The translations under genes and the position numbers were made by a program. Below the pieces are notes generated by a model that did no database searches, was not told the DNA's origin, and worked only from the letters and a program-made list of their open reading frames with translations. A DNA stretch of 64,000 nucleotides from Streptomyces sp. NBC_00162 (lineage in GTDB: Bacteria; Actinomycetota; Actinomycetes; Streptomycetales; Streptomycetaceae): NCBI RefSeq assembly GCF_024611995.1, contig NZ_CP102509.1, forward strand, positions 8,308,001 through 8,372,000. The letters are read 5' to 3'. Shown in pieces: positions 55,767 to 64,000 of this stretch. Within the stretch, counting starts at the first letter, position 1. Each line of letters begins with the position of its first letter.

Positions 55767-57623
55767 GTGCGCCAAGAGTGGTCGCCAGAAGAGCTGTTAG
55801 CGAGCTGGACACCGGTGGACAGCGACTGGAAGAAGAAGGTCCGCGGCAAGGAAGGCATCCTCTTCAAGCTGGCCGACGCCGCGATCGGCAAGCCGGACGA
55901 GATCGTGCGCACGGCCCTGTACCCCGTGGTCGGCGAGAAGCCACTGCGCGACCTGGTCGCCGAGGCGAAGGCGAACGAGAAGGTCTTCAAGGCCAAGGTC
56001 CGCACCACGCTGCGCTCCTCGTACAGCTCGTACTACCGGCAGATGCTGCCGCCGCTGCTGACCATGCTGGCCCGGCGACTTCGAGGCCACCCGCACCGTG
56101 AACTACGCCGCGATCCGCCGGCCGATGGACCCGCAGGCGTTTATCACGGACCTGAAGCAGCGCATGACGGCCGGCCTGGACCGGCTGTCGGCCGCGCTCG
56201 CGGACGGCTCCGCGGGCGGGGTGAAGGTCACCACCCGGCACGGCGAGCCGTGGATCACCGTTCCCAAGCTGGAGAAGCTGGACGAGCCCACCGGCCTCCA
56301 AGCGCTCAAGGACGAGGTCGTACGACGCTGGGGCGTCCTCGACCTCCTGGACGTGGTGAAGAACGCCGACTTCGCCACCGGCTTCACCGACGAGTTCGCC
56401 TCCGTCGCCGCCTACGAGCGCATCGACCGCGCCGTCCTCCAGCGTCGGCTGCTGCTCGCCCTGTTCGCGCTCGGTACGAACATGGGCATCCGCGCCATCG
56501 TGGCGACCGGCGAGCACGGCGAGACCGAAGCCGCGCTGCGGCACGTGCGCCGGCACTTCATCACCGTCGACAACCTGCGCGCCGCCGTGACGAAACTGGT
56601 GAACGCCACCTTCGCGGCCCGCGACACCGCATGGTGGGGGCAGGGCAGGGCACGGCATGCGCGTCGGACTCGAAGAAGTTCGGGTCCTGGTCCTCGAACT
56701 TCATGACCGAATACCACGCCCGCTACGGCGGCAACGGTGTGATGATCTACTGGCACGTGGAGCGGAAGAACGTCTGCATCTACTCCCAGCTCAAGAGCTG
56801 TTCGTCGTCCGAGGTCGCGGCCATGATCGAGGGCCTGCTGCGGCACTTCACGGACGCCGAGATCGAGTCCAACTACGTCGACACCCACGGCGCGAGCGTC
56901 GTCGGGTTCGCCTTCACTGAGCTGCTCAACCTCCGGCTGCTGCCCCGGCTGAAGAACGTCGGCAGCGTCCGCCTGTACCGGCCCGACGACGATCCGCCCG
57001 GCTGGCCGGCGCTCGGCGGCTCCCTGACCCGCTCGATCCGCTGGGACCTGATTGCCCAGCAGTACGACCAGATGGTCAAGTACGCCACCGCCCTGCGCCG
57101 GGGCACCGCAGAGGCGGAACAGGTGCTGCGGCGCTTCACCCGCGGCGGCCCCAAGCACCCGACCTACCAGGCCCTCGAAGAGCTCGGCCGCGCGGTGCGC
57201 ACGATCTTCGCGTGTGACTACCTCGCCAGCCCCGGCCTGCGCCGCGAGATCCACGGCGGGCTCCAGGTCGTGGAGCACTGGAACAGCGCGAACACCGTCC
57301 TGCACTACGGCAAGGACGGCGCCCTGACCGGCCCGGACAAAGAGCACGCCGAGACGTCGATGCCCGCCCTGCACCTGCTCCAGTCGAGCCTCGCACACAT
57401 CAACACACTGCTGCTTCAGCAGGTCCTCGCCGAGCCGGTCTGGGCGAAGAAGCTGAGCGACGAGGACCGGCGTGGGCTGACCGCGCTGTTCTGGTCGAAC
57501 ATCAACCCGTACGGCACGTTCCGCCTCGACATGAACAAGCGCCTGGACCTGTCGGGCGTGACCGTTCCCGGTCAGCGTGCCGCCGTGAGCGAGCGAGCCG
57601 AGGCGCCCCCCGCCACCCGCTGA
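55767..57623 (+). pseudogene. tnpA: Tn3-family transposase, internally deleted and frame-shifted
   Basis: Starts GTG at 55767 ([20 protein letters not shown]) and then jumps directly to [20 protein letters not shown]: about 200 residues missing. A second gap with a shift near 56075 joins LPPLLTMLA to [15 protein letters not shown] five-base duplication (about 56641-56650, GGGCAGGGCAGGGC) shifts the frame before the first catalytic Asp in [15 protein letters not shown]. The rest is intact: NYVDTHGAS (second Asp) and [11 protein letters not shown] (Glu). Intact relatives are about 1,000 residues. Inactive. Confidence 0.88.
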
Positions 57624-57648
57624 GGATTATGATCACTCACCAAGATTA

Positions 57649-57686
57649 GTAGACAGTGTCTACGGCGCATGGTAGACACTGTCTAT
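57649..57686. promoter_or_regulatory. TetR operators and leaderless promoter
   Basis: GTAGACA-G-TGTCTAC (57649-57663) and GTAGACAC-TGTCTAT (57672-57686), the second overlapping the ATG at 57685. TAGACA at 57650-57655 and again at 57673-57678 are spaced as -35 and -10 boxes (17 bases), placing the start site at about the ATG. Confidence 0.7.
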
Positions 57687-58341
57687 GAGTGATGAGAGCT
57701 CCCTTCGGGAGCGGTTGATCGATGTCGGGGTCGACCTTGTGCTGACCGAGGGCTCCGCGTCCGTGGGCCTACGGGAAATAGCCCGTCGAGCGGGGGTGTC
57801 GCACGGGGCGCCGCGTCGGTACTTCCCCACGCACCACGCGCTGCTCTCGGCCATCGGCCGTCGCGGCTTCGAGGATCTCGCAGCCATGTTCGAGGCCGCG
57901 GTCGCCGGCACGACCACACCGCGCGGCCAGTTGGAGGCTCTCGCGCGGGCGTACGTCGGGTACGCAATGGAACGCCGCGGCATGTTCGAACTCATGTGGC
58001 GGCACGACCTGCTCGACGGCGCGGCGCAGGCTTCAGACCAACCGAGGCTGCGCGAGTCGACCCTCCCGCTGTTCGGACACTTCACCGGACTCGTCGCCCG
58101 ATGCCGATCGGAGCGGGATGCCGCGCGACACGCCGACGGGCCGAACGAGGCCGCACCGCCGCCTGCGGTGACCGCTGCCGCCCTGTGGTCAAACCTGCAC
58201 GGCATCGCCCAGCTGTGGGCCTGGGGCAGCTTGCAGCTCGCCCTCGGCGCCCCACCGCTGGACGGCGACCCCGGCGACAACCAACGCGACCGGCTCATCG
58301 CGGCAGTTCTGGACGCCCATCTCGGCCCGGTGACCTCATGA
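57685..58341 (+). CDS. TetR-family regulator of the efflux cassette
   Basis: 218 residues. Helix-turn-helix SASVGLREIARRAGVSHGAPRRYFPTHHALLSAIGRRGFEDL; ligand domain with MFELMWRHDLLDGAAQ, typical of the TetR_C_13/WHG type. ATG overlaps a palindromic operator and there is no Shine-Dalgarno, so the mRNA is probably leaderless and autorepressed. Its stop overlaps the MFS gene start (ATGA), so the two are one operon: a drug-induced repressor and its pump. Confidence 0.92.
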   Translation: MSDESSLRERLIDVGVDLVLTEGSASVGLREIARRAGVSHGAPRRYFPTHHALLSAIGRRGFEDLAAMFEAAVAGTTTPRGQLEALARAYVGYAMERRGMFELMWRHDLLDGAAQASDQPRLRESTLPLFGHFTGLVARCRSERDAARHADGPNEAAPPPAVTAAALWSNLHGIAQLWAWGSLQLALGAPPLDGDPGDNQRDRLIAAVLDAHLGPVTS

Positions 58342-59765
58342 CCGCACCCGCACAGCGGCACATTGCACTTCTGGTCAGCGTGGTCGGCGCGATGATCGTC
58401 GCACTGGACGGAACCATCCTGCTCATGGCGCAGCCCGGCATGCAGCGTGATCTCGGCGCGAGTGTGGCGCAGATCCAGTGGACGAGCACCAGCTATCTGG
58501 TCGCCGTGGCCGCGTTACTCGTGGTCGCCGGGCGCCTCGGGGATCGGTACGGGCACCCGCGCCTGCTATTCGTCGGCGTCCTCGGTTTCGGGGCTGCCTC
58601 GGCCGGGATCGCGCTCGCGCCGGCCGTCGGCTGGGTGATCGTTCTGCGCGCGGTGCAGGGCGGGTTTGCCGCGTTCCTGCAACCTGCGACGCTCGCGCTG
58701 CTACGGCTGGCGTATCCCGCGGACCGGCTCGGCACGCCGATTGCCATCCGCACCAGTGCGATCGCGGTAGCGGCAGGGTCCGGTCCGCTCCTGGGCGGTG
58801 TTCTCGTGGCTCATCTGGGATGGCACGCCGTCTTCTGGGTCAACGTGCCCCTCGCGTTCGTCATCGCCGTTCTCGCCGTCGCCGTACGGACGCCGGCACC
58901 TCAACGTGCCAACTCTCCACGGCTCAACCTCACCAGCGCGGGCCTGCTAGCGGTCGCGCTCGCAACCCTGGTCCACGCCTTGTCCGATGTACCCGCGCGG
59001 GGGTGGACCGCCACGCCGACGCTGCTCGAATTCCTCGCCGTCATCGGCGTCGCAACGGTGCTCACCTGGCACGAACGCCGCACCACGCACCCGATCGTTC
59101 CACCAGCCGTAGCGCGGTCCGTACCGGTGACGGCGTCGATGGCGATCCTGCTGGTCACCGCCGCCGGCGTGTTCGGCGCGCTATTCATGGCCACGTTCTA
59201 CCTCCAGGACGTACTTCGCCTCGACCCACTCGCCAGCGGTCTGCGCGTGCTCCCGCTGACCGTGCTCATGGTCCTCGGCTCACCCGCCGCGGTCGCCGCA
59301 CTGCGCCGGTACGGTGCGCGCCGCACCGCGATCGCCGGTACGGTCCTCGTCGTGGTCGGCATCGCGGGGCTGTCCCGGCTCGGTCCCGCCAGCACATGGA
59401 TGGCCATGGCTGCAGTCTTTGCCGCCATCGGTGCCGGGTTCGCCACCGTGATGGTCACCGCCACCGGGACCGTCGTCGGTGACGCGCCGCCCGGGTACGC
59501 CGGAGTCGTCGGCGGGCTCAAGCAGACCGCCATGAACATCGGGCCGACCTTCGGCATCGCCGTCGCGGCCAGCGCAACCGGCTCGGCTGTTCCAACCATG
59601 AGTTCCACTCTGCTGATCCTGGCCTCACTCGCCGCTCTCGGCCTGCTGCCCGCGTCGCGGCTGCCCCGGCGGCCGGCCCACCAGGAAGGAGACGACACGA
59701 CCGCCTCACGCCCGGCGCAAGCACCAACACCACAGGCGGCACCCGCTCGACACACAAACAGTTGA
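58338..59765 (+). CDS. MFS transporter, DHA2 (14-helix) type
   Basis: 475 residues from the ATG at 58338, overlapping the TetR stop. Motif A GRLGDRYGHPRLLF after helix two, motif C-like AGSGPLLGGVLVAHLGWHAVFWVNVPLAF (DHA2 drug/H+ antiporter signature), and about 14 hydrophobic helices. Likely exporter of a hydrophobic drug or metabolite. Located between a Tn3 transposase and resolvase, so probably a transposon-carried efflux gene. Confidence 0.94.
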   Translation: MTAPAQRHIALLVSVVGAMIVALDGTILLMAQPGMQRDLGASVAQIQWTSTSYLVAVAALLVVAGRLGDRYGHPRLLFVGVLGFGAASAGIALAPAVGWVIVLRAVQGGFAAFLQPATLALLRLAYPADRLGTPIAIRTSAIAVAAGSGPLLGGVLVAHLGWHAVFWVNVPLAFVIAVLAVAVRTPAPQRANSPRLNLTSAGLLAVALATLVHALSDVPARGWTATPTLLEFLAVIGVATVLTWHERRTTHPIVPPAVARSVPVTASMAILLVTAAGVFGALFMATFYLQDVLRLDPLASGLRVLPLTVLMVLGSPAAVAALRRYGARRTAIAGTVLVVVGIAGLSRLGPASTWMAMAAVFAAIGAGFATVMVTATGTVVGDAPPGYAGVVGGLKQTAMNIGPTFGIAVAASATGSAVPTMSSTLLILASLAALGLLPASRLPRRPAHQEGDDTTASRPAQAPTPQAAPARHTNS

Positions 59766-59816
59766 GCACCGCCGAACACACCCAGGCTGATCCGGTCATG
59801 TACCAGACCGATCTTC

Positions 59817-59940
59817 AGTGTCGGCAACGATCGCCTGCCGACACTTGGGGACGTGATCAAGAACCCGCAGGTGGGCAGTGTCGGCAACTCGCGTCGGAAG
59901 ACAACGTCGGTGAACGGTGCACCCGAGAGATTCCGACACA
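59817..59940. promoter_or_regulatory. res-like resolution site and resolvase promoter
   Basis: AGTGTCGGCA, nine bases, TGCCGACACT (59817-59845) is a perfect ten-base inverted repeat; further half-sites AGTGTCGGCA (59877-59886) and TTCCGACACA (59931-59940) follow with growing spacing, like the three subsites of Tn3-family res sites just upstream of tnpR. Confidence 0.7.
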
Positions 59941-60548
59941 TGCTCATCGGCTACGCGCGGGTCTCGACCGCCGACCAGAACCCCGATCATCAGATCGACG
60001 CCCTGCTGCGGGCCGGTGTCGACCGCGACAACATCCACGTCGACACCGCGAGCGGCGCGAAGGCATCCCGGCCGAAGCTCGACCTCGTGCTCCAGTTGTT
60101 GCGCGAGGGCGACACGTTGAAGGTCACCCGGCTCGACCGGCTCTCCCGCTCTGTGCTCCACCTGGTGACGCTCGGCGCCGACCTGCGCGAGCGCGGCATC
60201 GGGCTGCACGTGATCGAGCAGGGCATCGACACGTCGACGATGGAGGGACGGGCGATGTTCGGGATGCTGTCCGTGCTGGCCGAGCTCCAGCGCGAACTGA
60301 TCGTGGCGAACACCAACGACGGACTTGCCTCCGCCCGCGCCCGCGCCCGGGGCCGGGTTGGCGGGCGCCGGCCGAAGCTCACCGAGGACCAGGCCGGGCT
60401 CGCCCAACGGCTCTACGACGAGCGAGAGAAGACCGTCCAGCAGATCGCCGACATGTTCAGCGTGCCAAGGTCGACGGTGTACGGGTACCTCGACAAGACC
60501 AAGACCGTGCCCCGCCAACCCAAGAAGACCGCGGTCACGAAGTCCTGA
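59940..60548 (+). CDS. tnpR: Serine resolvase/invertase
   Basis: 202 residues from the ATG at 59940. Catalytic domain MLIGYARVSTADQNPDHQIDAL with the nucleophilic Ser in RVSTAD, Arg-rich LKVTRLDRLSRSVLHLV, and GRAMFGMLSVLAELQRELI; then a helix-turn-helix SVPRSTVYGYLDK. Typical Tn3-family TnpR length. Upstream lies a res-like array. Frame is intact, so it could still resolve cointegrates or act on sites elsewhere. Confidence 0.95.
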   Translation: MLIGYARVSTADQNPDHQIDALLRAGVDRDNIHVDTASGAKASRPKLDLVLQLLREGDTLKVTRLDRLSRSVLHLVTLGADLRERGIGLHVIEQGIDTSTMEGRAMFGMLSVLAELQRELIVANTNDGLASARARARGRVGGRRPKLTEDQAGLAQRLYDEREKTVQQIADMFSVPRSTVYGYLDKTKTVPRQPKKTAVTKS

Positions 60549-60611
60549 TCGCTACTTTGCGGCTGGTGTCTGAGCTAGGACTCCAGGGCCGGAACGGTCT
60601 GTCGCTGTCCC

Positions 60612-60697
60612 TCTCAACGAACCGAGTTCAGTTCACACGTCTCACCCAGTACCGTCCACGCAGGTAGGCGGCATATGGACGACTGGCTTCGTTGAGA
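60612..60697. repeat. Inverted repeat downstream of resolvase
   Basis: TCTCAACGAA at 60612-60621 and TTCGTTGAGA at 60688-60697; the similarity extends outward as CTGTCC. Could be a transposon end or terminator. Confidence 0.45.
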
Positions 60698-60959
60698 CAG
60701 GACAGCTACCTCCGGCCCTGACCCCCGTGTCTTGTGCCATCGAAGTCTGAGCGCGTGCCACCGAAATTTGAGCACCTGGGATGCCGGGGCCGACGGCTGG
60801 CTTCACACGTCGATGGTCCTTCGAGCGTGTTCAACGAACTGGGCGCGCTTCGATGATGCGTGGTCCGGGAACAGTCTGACCCCCTGGGACTCCCTCGCAA
60901 CGTAGGGACCGCCGCCCTGCCCGAGGGTGGCAGCGCTGATGGCGGCGATGCAGGCCGGG

Positions 60960-61203
60960 CGACGGCGGCCATCGCCAGAGGGTGCAGGGACTGCCGGAGC
61001 AGGGCGCCGATCCCGCCGACGAACAGGGCCGCGTCGGCGTGCACCCGCCGCACCGGATGGTCCGGCCCGAACCAGCGCGGACCGGGCGTGAGGTGGATCC
61101 GGTCCCGGGTGGCCGGGCGCTCGGGTCCCGCCACCCGCAGGAACAGTGCCTCGCCCAGCCGCGCACGGGCACCTGTGACAACCGTCCTCCACTGGCCCAT
61201 GAG
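60960..61203 (-). pseudogene. DUF2236/MpaB-like oxygenase remnant
   Basis: The minus strand from about 61200 reads MGQWRTVVTGARARLGEALFLRVAGPERPATRDRIHLTPGPRWFGPDHPVRRVHADAALF and GIGALLRQSLHPLAMAAVA, an oxygenase-MpaB-like segment including an HADAALFVGG motif. The family has about 280 residues; the remainder is absent. Confidence 0.55.
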
Positions 61204-61215
61204 AACAGTATGCTC

Positions 61216-61572
61216 ACCGGCCGGCTCCACCTGGTGGCCACGGTCTGGCCGCTGCACGACAGGGGCCGAGGGCTGAACCGGGCTCTCGGCCCGGCGGCTG
61301 GCGGACGGCGGGCGGCCGCGCGGGGCCAGGGTGCTGCCGTCCGGGCCCGCAGCCCGGGGGCGGCAGCTGAAGCGCCGTCGCCGGGGGTTCGCCGGCTGCC
61401 CTGATCCTGCCGGGGGAGGGGAGTCGGGGCAGCCGGGTGCCGTGCGGATCCTGGCGGCAGCCCGTCGTGCGGCCGGGCCCCTGCCGCGTGCCGTCGGGGG
61501 AGGTGCCGCGCGGCAGCGGCCCGGTGCGAAAGCGCCTCACCCCCACGGTGTGGGCTTTCGTCATCCCGCGTG
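61216..61572. other. Gap with no supported gene
   Basis: About 360 bases with only low-complexity frames. Confidence 0.35.
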
Positions 61573-61911
61573 TTACCCGTCGACTTCTTCGCAAACGCCC
61601 CCGGTTGACAGTGAGCGGCGTCCTGAGACTCCCTCAGGCAGAACAGGCGCCGCCCGGGACCAAGGCGCGTCGACGCCGTCGGATTCCGGCCGCACCCCGA
61701 GATCGCGCAGCTGATTGGCCGCCAGCATGGCGGTGAACATCGCATCCGGGTTGGCGCCGCCGCCCCCAAATTCGGCGAAGCATTCCGCGTAGTGGGTCGT
61801 GAACGCGCTCGGCCGGACCTGCCCGCTCTCCCAGGTCAGCCCGAGTGCCGCCTCCTGCAGGGCGGTTGCAGGGACCGGCCCGGTCCGAGGGGCAGCTGCA
61901 CGGTGGTCACG
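61573..61911 (-). pseudogene. Possible gene fragment
   Basis: The minus strand contains a coherent-looking segment, ATALQEAALGLTWESGQVRPSAFTTHYAECFAEFGG then MFTAMLAANQLRDLGVRPES, predicted helical. Flanks are low complexity and no family is recognised, so it may be a fragment or a real small gene. Confidence 0.3.
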
Positions 61912-62024
61912 CGGCGGGCCCGGCACTCTCCGCGCTGGCTGATCCCCTGCGCGCCGAGTGGTGCGCGAGGACTACTGGGCATCGTGCCGGCCGAGTGAGC
62001 TCAGGGCGCCGGTCGGTACGTACG

Positions 62025-62074
62025 GGTGCGCCTCGGTCCCGAACCCGTCGAGGGGTTCGGGACCGAGGCGCACC
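62025..62074. terminator. Perfect 22-base hairpin
   Basis: Arms at 62025-62046 and 62053-62074 (GGTGCGCCTCGG... and its complement) are perfectly paired over 22 bases with a six-base loop. About 55 bases past the csbD-like gene; terminator without T run. Confidence 0.85.
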
Positions 62075-62128
62075 AGCGGTATCCGCGGGCGGCAGTGGCA
62101 TCCGCGGTGCGGTCAGGTCACCGGCAGG

Positions 62129-62302
62129 TCACCGCTTGAACATGTCCTTGATCTTTTCCTTGGCCTCGCGGGCATCGCCCTTCGCCCCTTCGGCGCGGCC
62201 TTCGGCAGTCAGTCGCTCGTTGCCCACCGCGCGGCCGGCCGTCTCCTTGAGCTTGCCCTTGGCCTGCTCCGCCTTGGCCCGGCCCTTCTCATTCGTCGAC
62301 AC
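62129..62302 (-). CDS. CsbD-family stress protein
   Basis: 57 residues from a GTG at 62302 (GGGAGTG upstream). Reads STNEKGRAKAEQAKGKLKETAGRAVGNE then LTAEGRAEGAKGDAREAKEKIKDMFKR: the CsbD pattern of Lys/Ala/Glu repeats forming a small helical bundle. Such proteins are general-stress products of unknown mechanism. Too small to be noticed without the family pattern. It follows the PRC-barrel gene by 101 bases on the same strand, so likely one stress operon ending at the 22-base hairpin. Confidence 0.85.
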   Translation of the reverse strand: MSTNEKGRAKAEQAKGKLKETAGRAVGNERLTAEGRAEGAKGDAREAKEKIKDMFKR

Positions 62303-62403
62303 AGCTGATCACTCCCTGAGGGTGCGGGAAATGCCTTGCTCTTCGCGTCTGACCCCGATCGCACCCCGCAAACGTGAGCCGCGCGGGCAGGTCGGGAATC
62401 CGG

Positions 62404-62769
62404 TCAGGCGGGCGGGACGCCGAACGGCATACCGGAGAGGTAGTGCGTACCCAGGGCCTCGCGATGGTCCGCGTTCCCGAGGTGCTCGTCCCGACGGAAC
62501 TCCGGAGCGGCCTTGATCTGGTCCTTCGTACGGTCCACGTAGACCTTCTCCGCCGTATGGTCGATGCGGGTCACCAGACCCGCCGGCAGCAGGACCTCCT
62601 TGCCGAGGATCCACACGCCGGTGTCGACGACCAGATAGGCGTCGGTGACCTCGTCGGAGTGCTTGTCGACCTTGCCGATGCTGCCGTCGAGCGCCTCGAC
62701 CCCGTAGCTGGTGAGGTCGACCGCGAGGTAGTCGACGCCGACGCTGTAGGCCCAGACGTTCTCCGTCAT
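62404..62769 (-). CDS. PRC-barrel-domain protein
   Basis: 121 residues from the ATG at 62769. VGVDYLAVDLTSYGVEALDGSIGKVDKHSDEVTDAYLVVDTGVWILGKEVLLPAGLVTRID is a PRC-barrel (small beta barrel as in RimM and photosynthetic reaction-centre H), then a tail DQIKAAPEFRRDEH. Typical of actinobacterial stress-linked small proteins adjacent to CsbD-like genes. Function unknown. Confidence 0.87.
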   Translation of the reverse strand: MTENVWAYSVGVDYLAVDLTSYGVEALDGSIGKVDKHSDEVTDAYLVVDTGVWILGKEVLLPAGLVTRIDHTAEKVYVDRTKDQIKAAPEFRRDEHLGNADHREALGTHYLSGMPFGVPPA

Positions 62770-63291
62770 GCGAAACAACTCCTTCGATCGGAACTGTGGC
62801 CCCCTCCATCCCCGTGGCCCCGGGTATGGAGGGACCTCCGTCGATGGCGCGCCTGCCCAGAGACCCGCGCTTCCACCCCCTCCTCTGTGTGCGGGACCGC
62901 CCGCTGACTCCGAGAAAAAACTGCGCTCCGACGGTTTGGGCCGACGGAGACCGGCCATAAGCCTGGTCACGGGAGTCCGCGACGGTGAGCGGCGCGGGTT
63001 CCCCAGCGGACCCGGGCCGCGTGGTGGCATCCCCCGCCATCACGCGGCCGGGCTCCTGCGTACCCCGGGGTCCGTACCAGGGGCACGACGTACTGCCCTC
63101 GGCGGCGTACGGAAACCGGACGCTGCCTCGGTAGGCGCTCTTTCCGACCGAGCCCCTCCCTGTCGCCTCCCCGATGCCTCGCCCGTCCGACCTCACTCCA
63201 GCGCCCGGTGTCCGGCGGCCGCTCATCGGACGGCTTGGATGCCGTCGGTGGCGCCGTCGGTGGCGCCGTCGGAGTGGACAGCGGCCGATTC
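62770..63291. other. Gap with hairpin and short tandem repeat
   Basis: About 520 bases without a supported gene. Contains CCCTCCAT/ATGGAGGG arms (62802-62809 and 62826-62833) in the leader of the PRC-barrel gene and a 12-base tandem repeat (GCCGTCGGTGGC) near 63240-63272. Confidence 0.5.
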
Positions 63292-64000
63292 TCAGGGCGG
63301 CGGCCGTACGCCCGGATCGGTCCAGGCCGCCAGGGCCTCGCCGTCGACACAGACGATGCCGCACGTGGCGGCGTAGTCGAGGGCCGGTGCGGTGAAGGAA
63401 CCGGTGGTGACGACGATCGCGACGTCGGCGTCGTGGACGGCGAAACACGTCCCGCCGAAACGCTGCAGGTCCTGCGAGCCGACCCGGTTGTCCTCGGCGT
63501 AGTGCTTGCACTGCACTATGACGCGCAGCCCGTCTGCGTACGGGACGACTGCACCCCGGTGGAAGTGGTGGGCGGCGCTGGCGACCTGGGCGCCGACGTG
63601 ATCGTCACAACCCGGAGCGCGGCGACGCAGTGCTCGAAGCCGTCGGCATCGACCGCGGCATGGTCCAGCGCGTCGGCTCCCATATCCGGTGGATCCGTCG
63701 AGGGGCGCACGCTTGCTGACGGCCGCACGTCCTTCGCGGAGCGCACGCCCGGGTCGGGCTGTGCCGTGGGGCGCCGCCTGACGGGGGAAACGCTCCATCC
63801 GGCGAACGCCACGCCGATCAGCAGTACCACCGCCGCCGCGGCCACGGGCAGGACCGGCATCCGCGTCCCGGCCGCCGCGGTGACCTTGACAAAGACGGCC
63901 AGCCCGCCCACGGCGGTCCCGGCGAGTCCCACGGCGAGCACCAGATCGCGCCCGAGCAGTGCGCCGCGGTGCCGGACCCCGCTCCTGTCCTTCCTCGATG
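63292..64000 (-). pseudogene. Mrr-like restriction endonuclease with an inverted active-site segment (5' end beyond window)
   Basis: N-terminal part with two hydrophobic helices (LVLAVGLAGTAVGGLAVFV and VAAAAVVLLIGVAFAGW) then ALDHAAVDADGFEHCVAAL, which is the start of Mrr-type nuclease domains. The C-terminal part RVIVQCKHYAEDNRVGSQDLQRFGGTCF holds the Gln-x-Lys of the PD-(D/E)xK site. Between them, 63545-63610 makes sense only on the other strand, where it reads VEVVGGAGDLGADVIVTT, the missing block with the catalytic Asp. Flanks CGGG and CCCG suggest a micro-inversion. One base is also missing near 63611. The start is not in the window. Confidence 0.75.
63545..63610. other. 66-base inverted segment inside the Mrr-like gene
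   Basis: Read on the plus strand with the flanking CGGG, it gives RDDCTPVEVVGGAGDLGADV and IVTT, which fits between VAAL and PYADGLRV of the minus-strand gene. 66 is a multiple of three. CGGG at 63541-63544 and CCCG at 63611-63614 flank it. Confidence 0.7.

Overview
The window is very GC-rich with GTG and TTG starts, a type VII secretion locus, many LysR/TetR regulators, leaderless-looking promoters and long GC hairpin terminators. It looks like a Streptomyces (or close Kitasatospora-type) chromosome, probably an accessory or arm region, because transposon and gene remnants are frequent.

1-18,072 is a type VII (ESX/WXG100) secretion locus. On the minus strand, in order of transcription from 11,245 to 1, lie a small unknown protein, EccD, EccB, two WXG100-like proteins (EsxA- and EsxB-like), a small helical protein, a large WXG-like protein with Gly-Lys-Pro-Val repeats, a YbaB/EbfC-like protein, another small protein, and a very large WXG-like putative toxin that runs off the left edge. 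Divergently on the plus strand lie EccC and a start-overlapping gene whose C-terminus resembles an ADP-ribosyltransferase fold. No EccE or mycosin gene is visible.

18,100-32,100 is a patchwork of small regulator/enzyme pairs (NTF2-like with LysR, SDR with LysR, NTF2-like with FMN reductase, DUF1772 with TetR), a serine hydrolase, a small secreted crystallin-like protein, and several broken genes and IS5-family scars. Inverted-repeat operators are visible at several of the divergent or autoregulated promoters.

32,460-36,230 is an insertion hot spot. Two IS5-family elements lie back to back, separated by one TTA, inside a tyrosine-recombinase remnant at the codon of its catalytic tyrosine. The second element appears to carry a passenger gene. 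They are flanked by a serine hydrolase with a nonsense codon and a broken TPR gene.

36,400-42,100 holds three tiny secreted proteins (two of them related), a secreted Asp-box (sialidase-like) protein, a transposase scar and a VOC protein. 42,800-46,200 is a compact minus-strand cluster with less GC-rich flanks: a small secreted peptide gene, a strong hairpin, then an ABC ATPase, a permease, an unknown protein and a membrane protein. A CopD-like membrane protein at 46,982 has an iron-box-like operator touching its start codon.

48,500-55,400 holds a HIT-like protein, more remnants (IS5 transposase, glutamate dehydrogenase, recombinase), a two-gene operon of unknown function, and an overlapping DUF3995/ECF sigma/SRPBCC operon. 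55,767-60,548 is a Tn3-family unit: a broken transposase, a TetR-MFS efflux cassette, a res-like site and a serine resolvase. The right end has CsbD and PRC-barrel stress-type genes and an Mrr-like nuclease whose active-site segment is inverted.

Ten otherwise well-conserved genes are each broken by one or two shifts that are repaired by adding one base to a short G or C run. This suggests systematic under-calling of homopolymers in the assembly. For those genes I annotate the whole gene and give the shift position. Genes broken by duplication, deletion or insertion are treated as true remnants.
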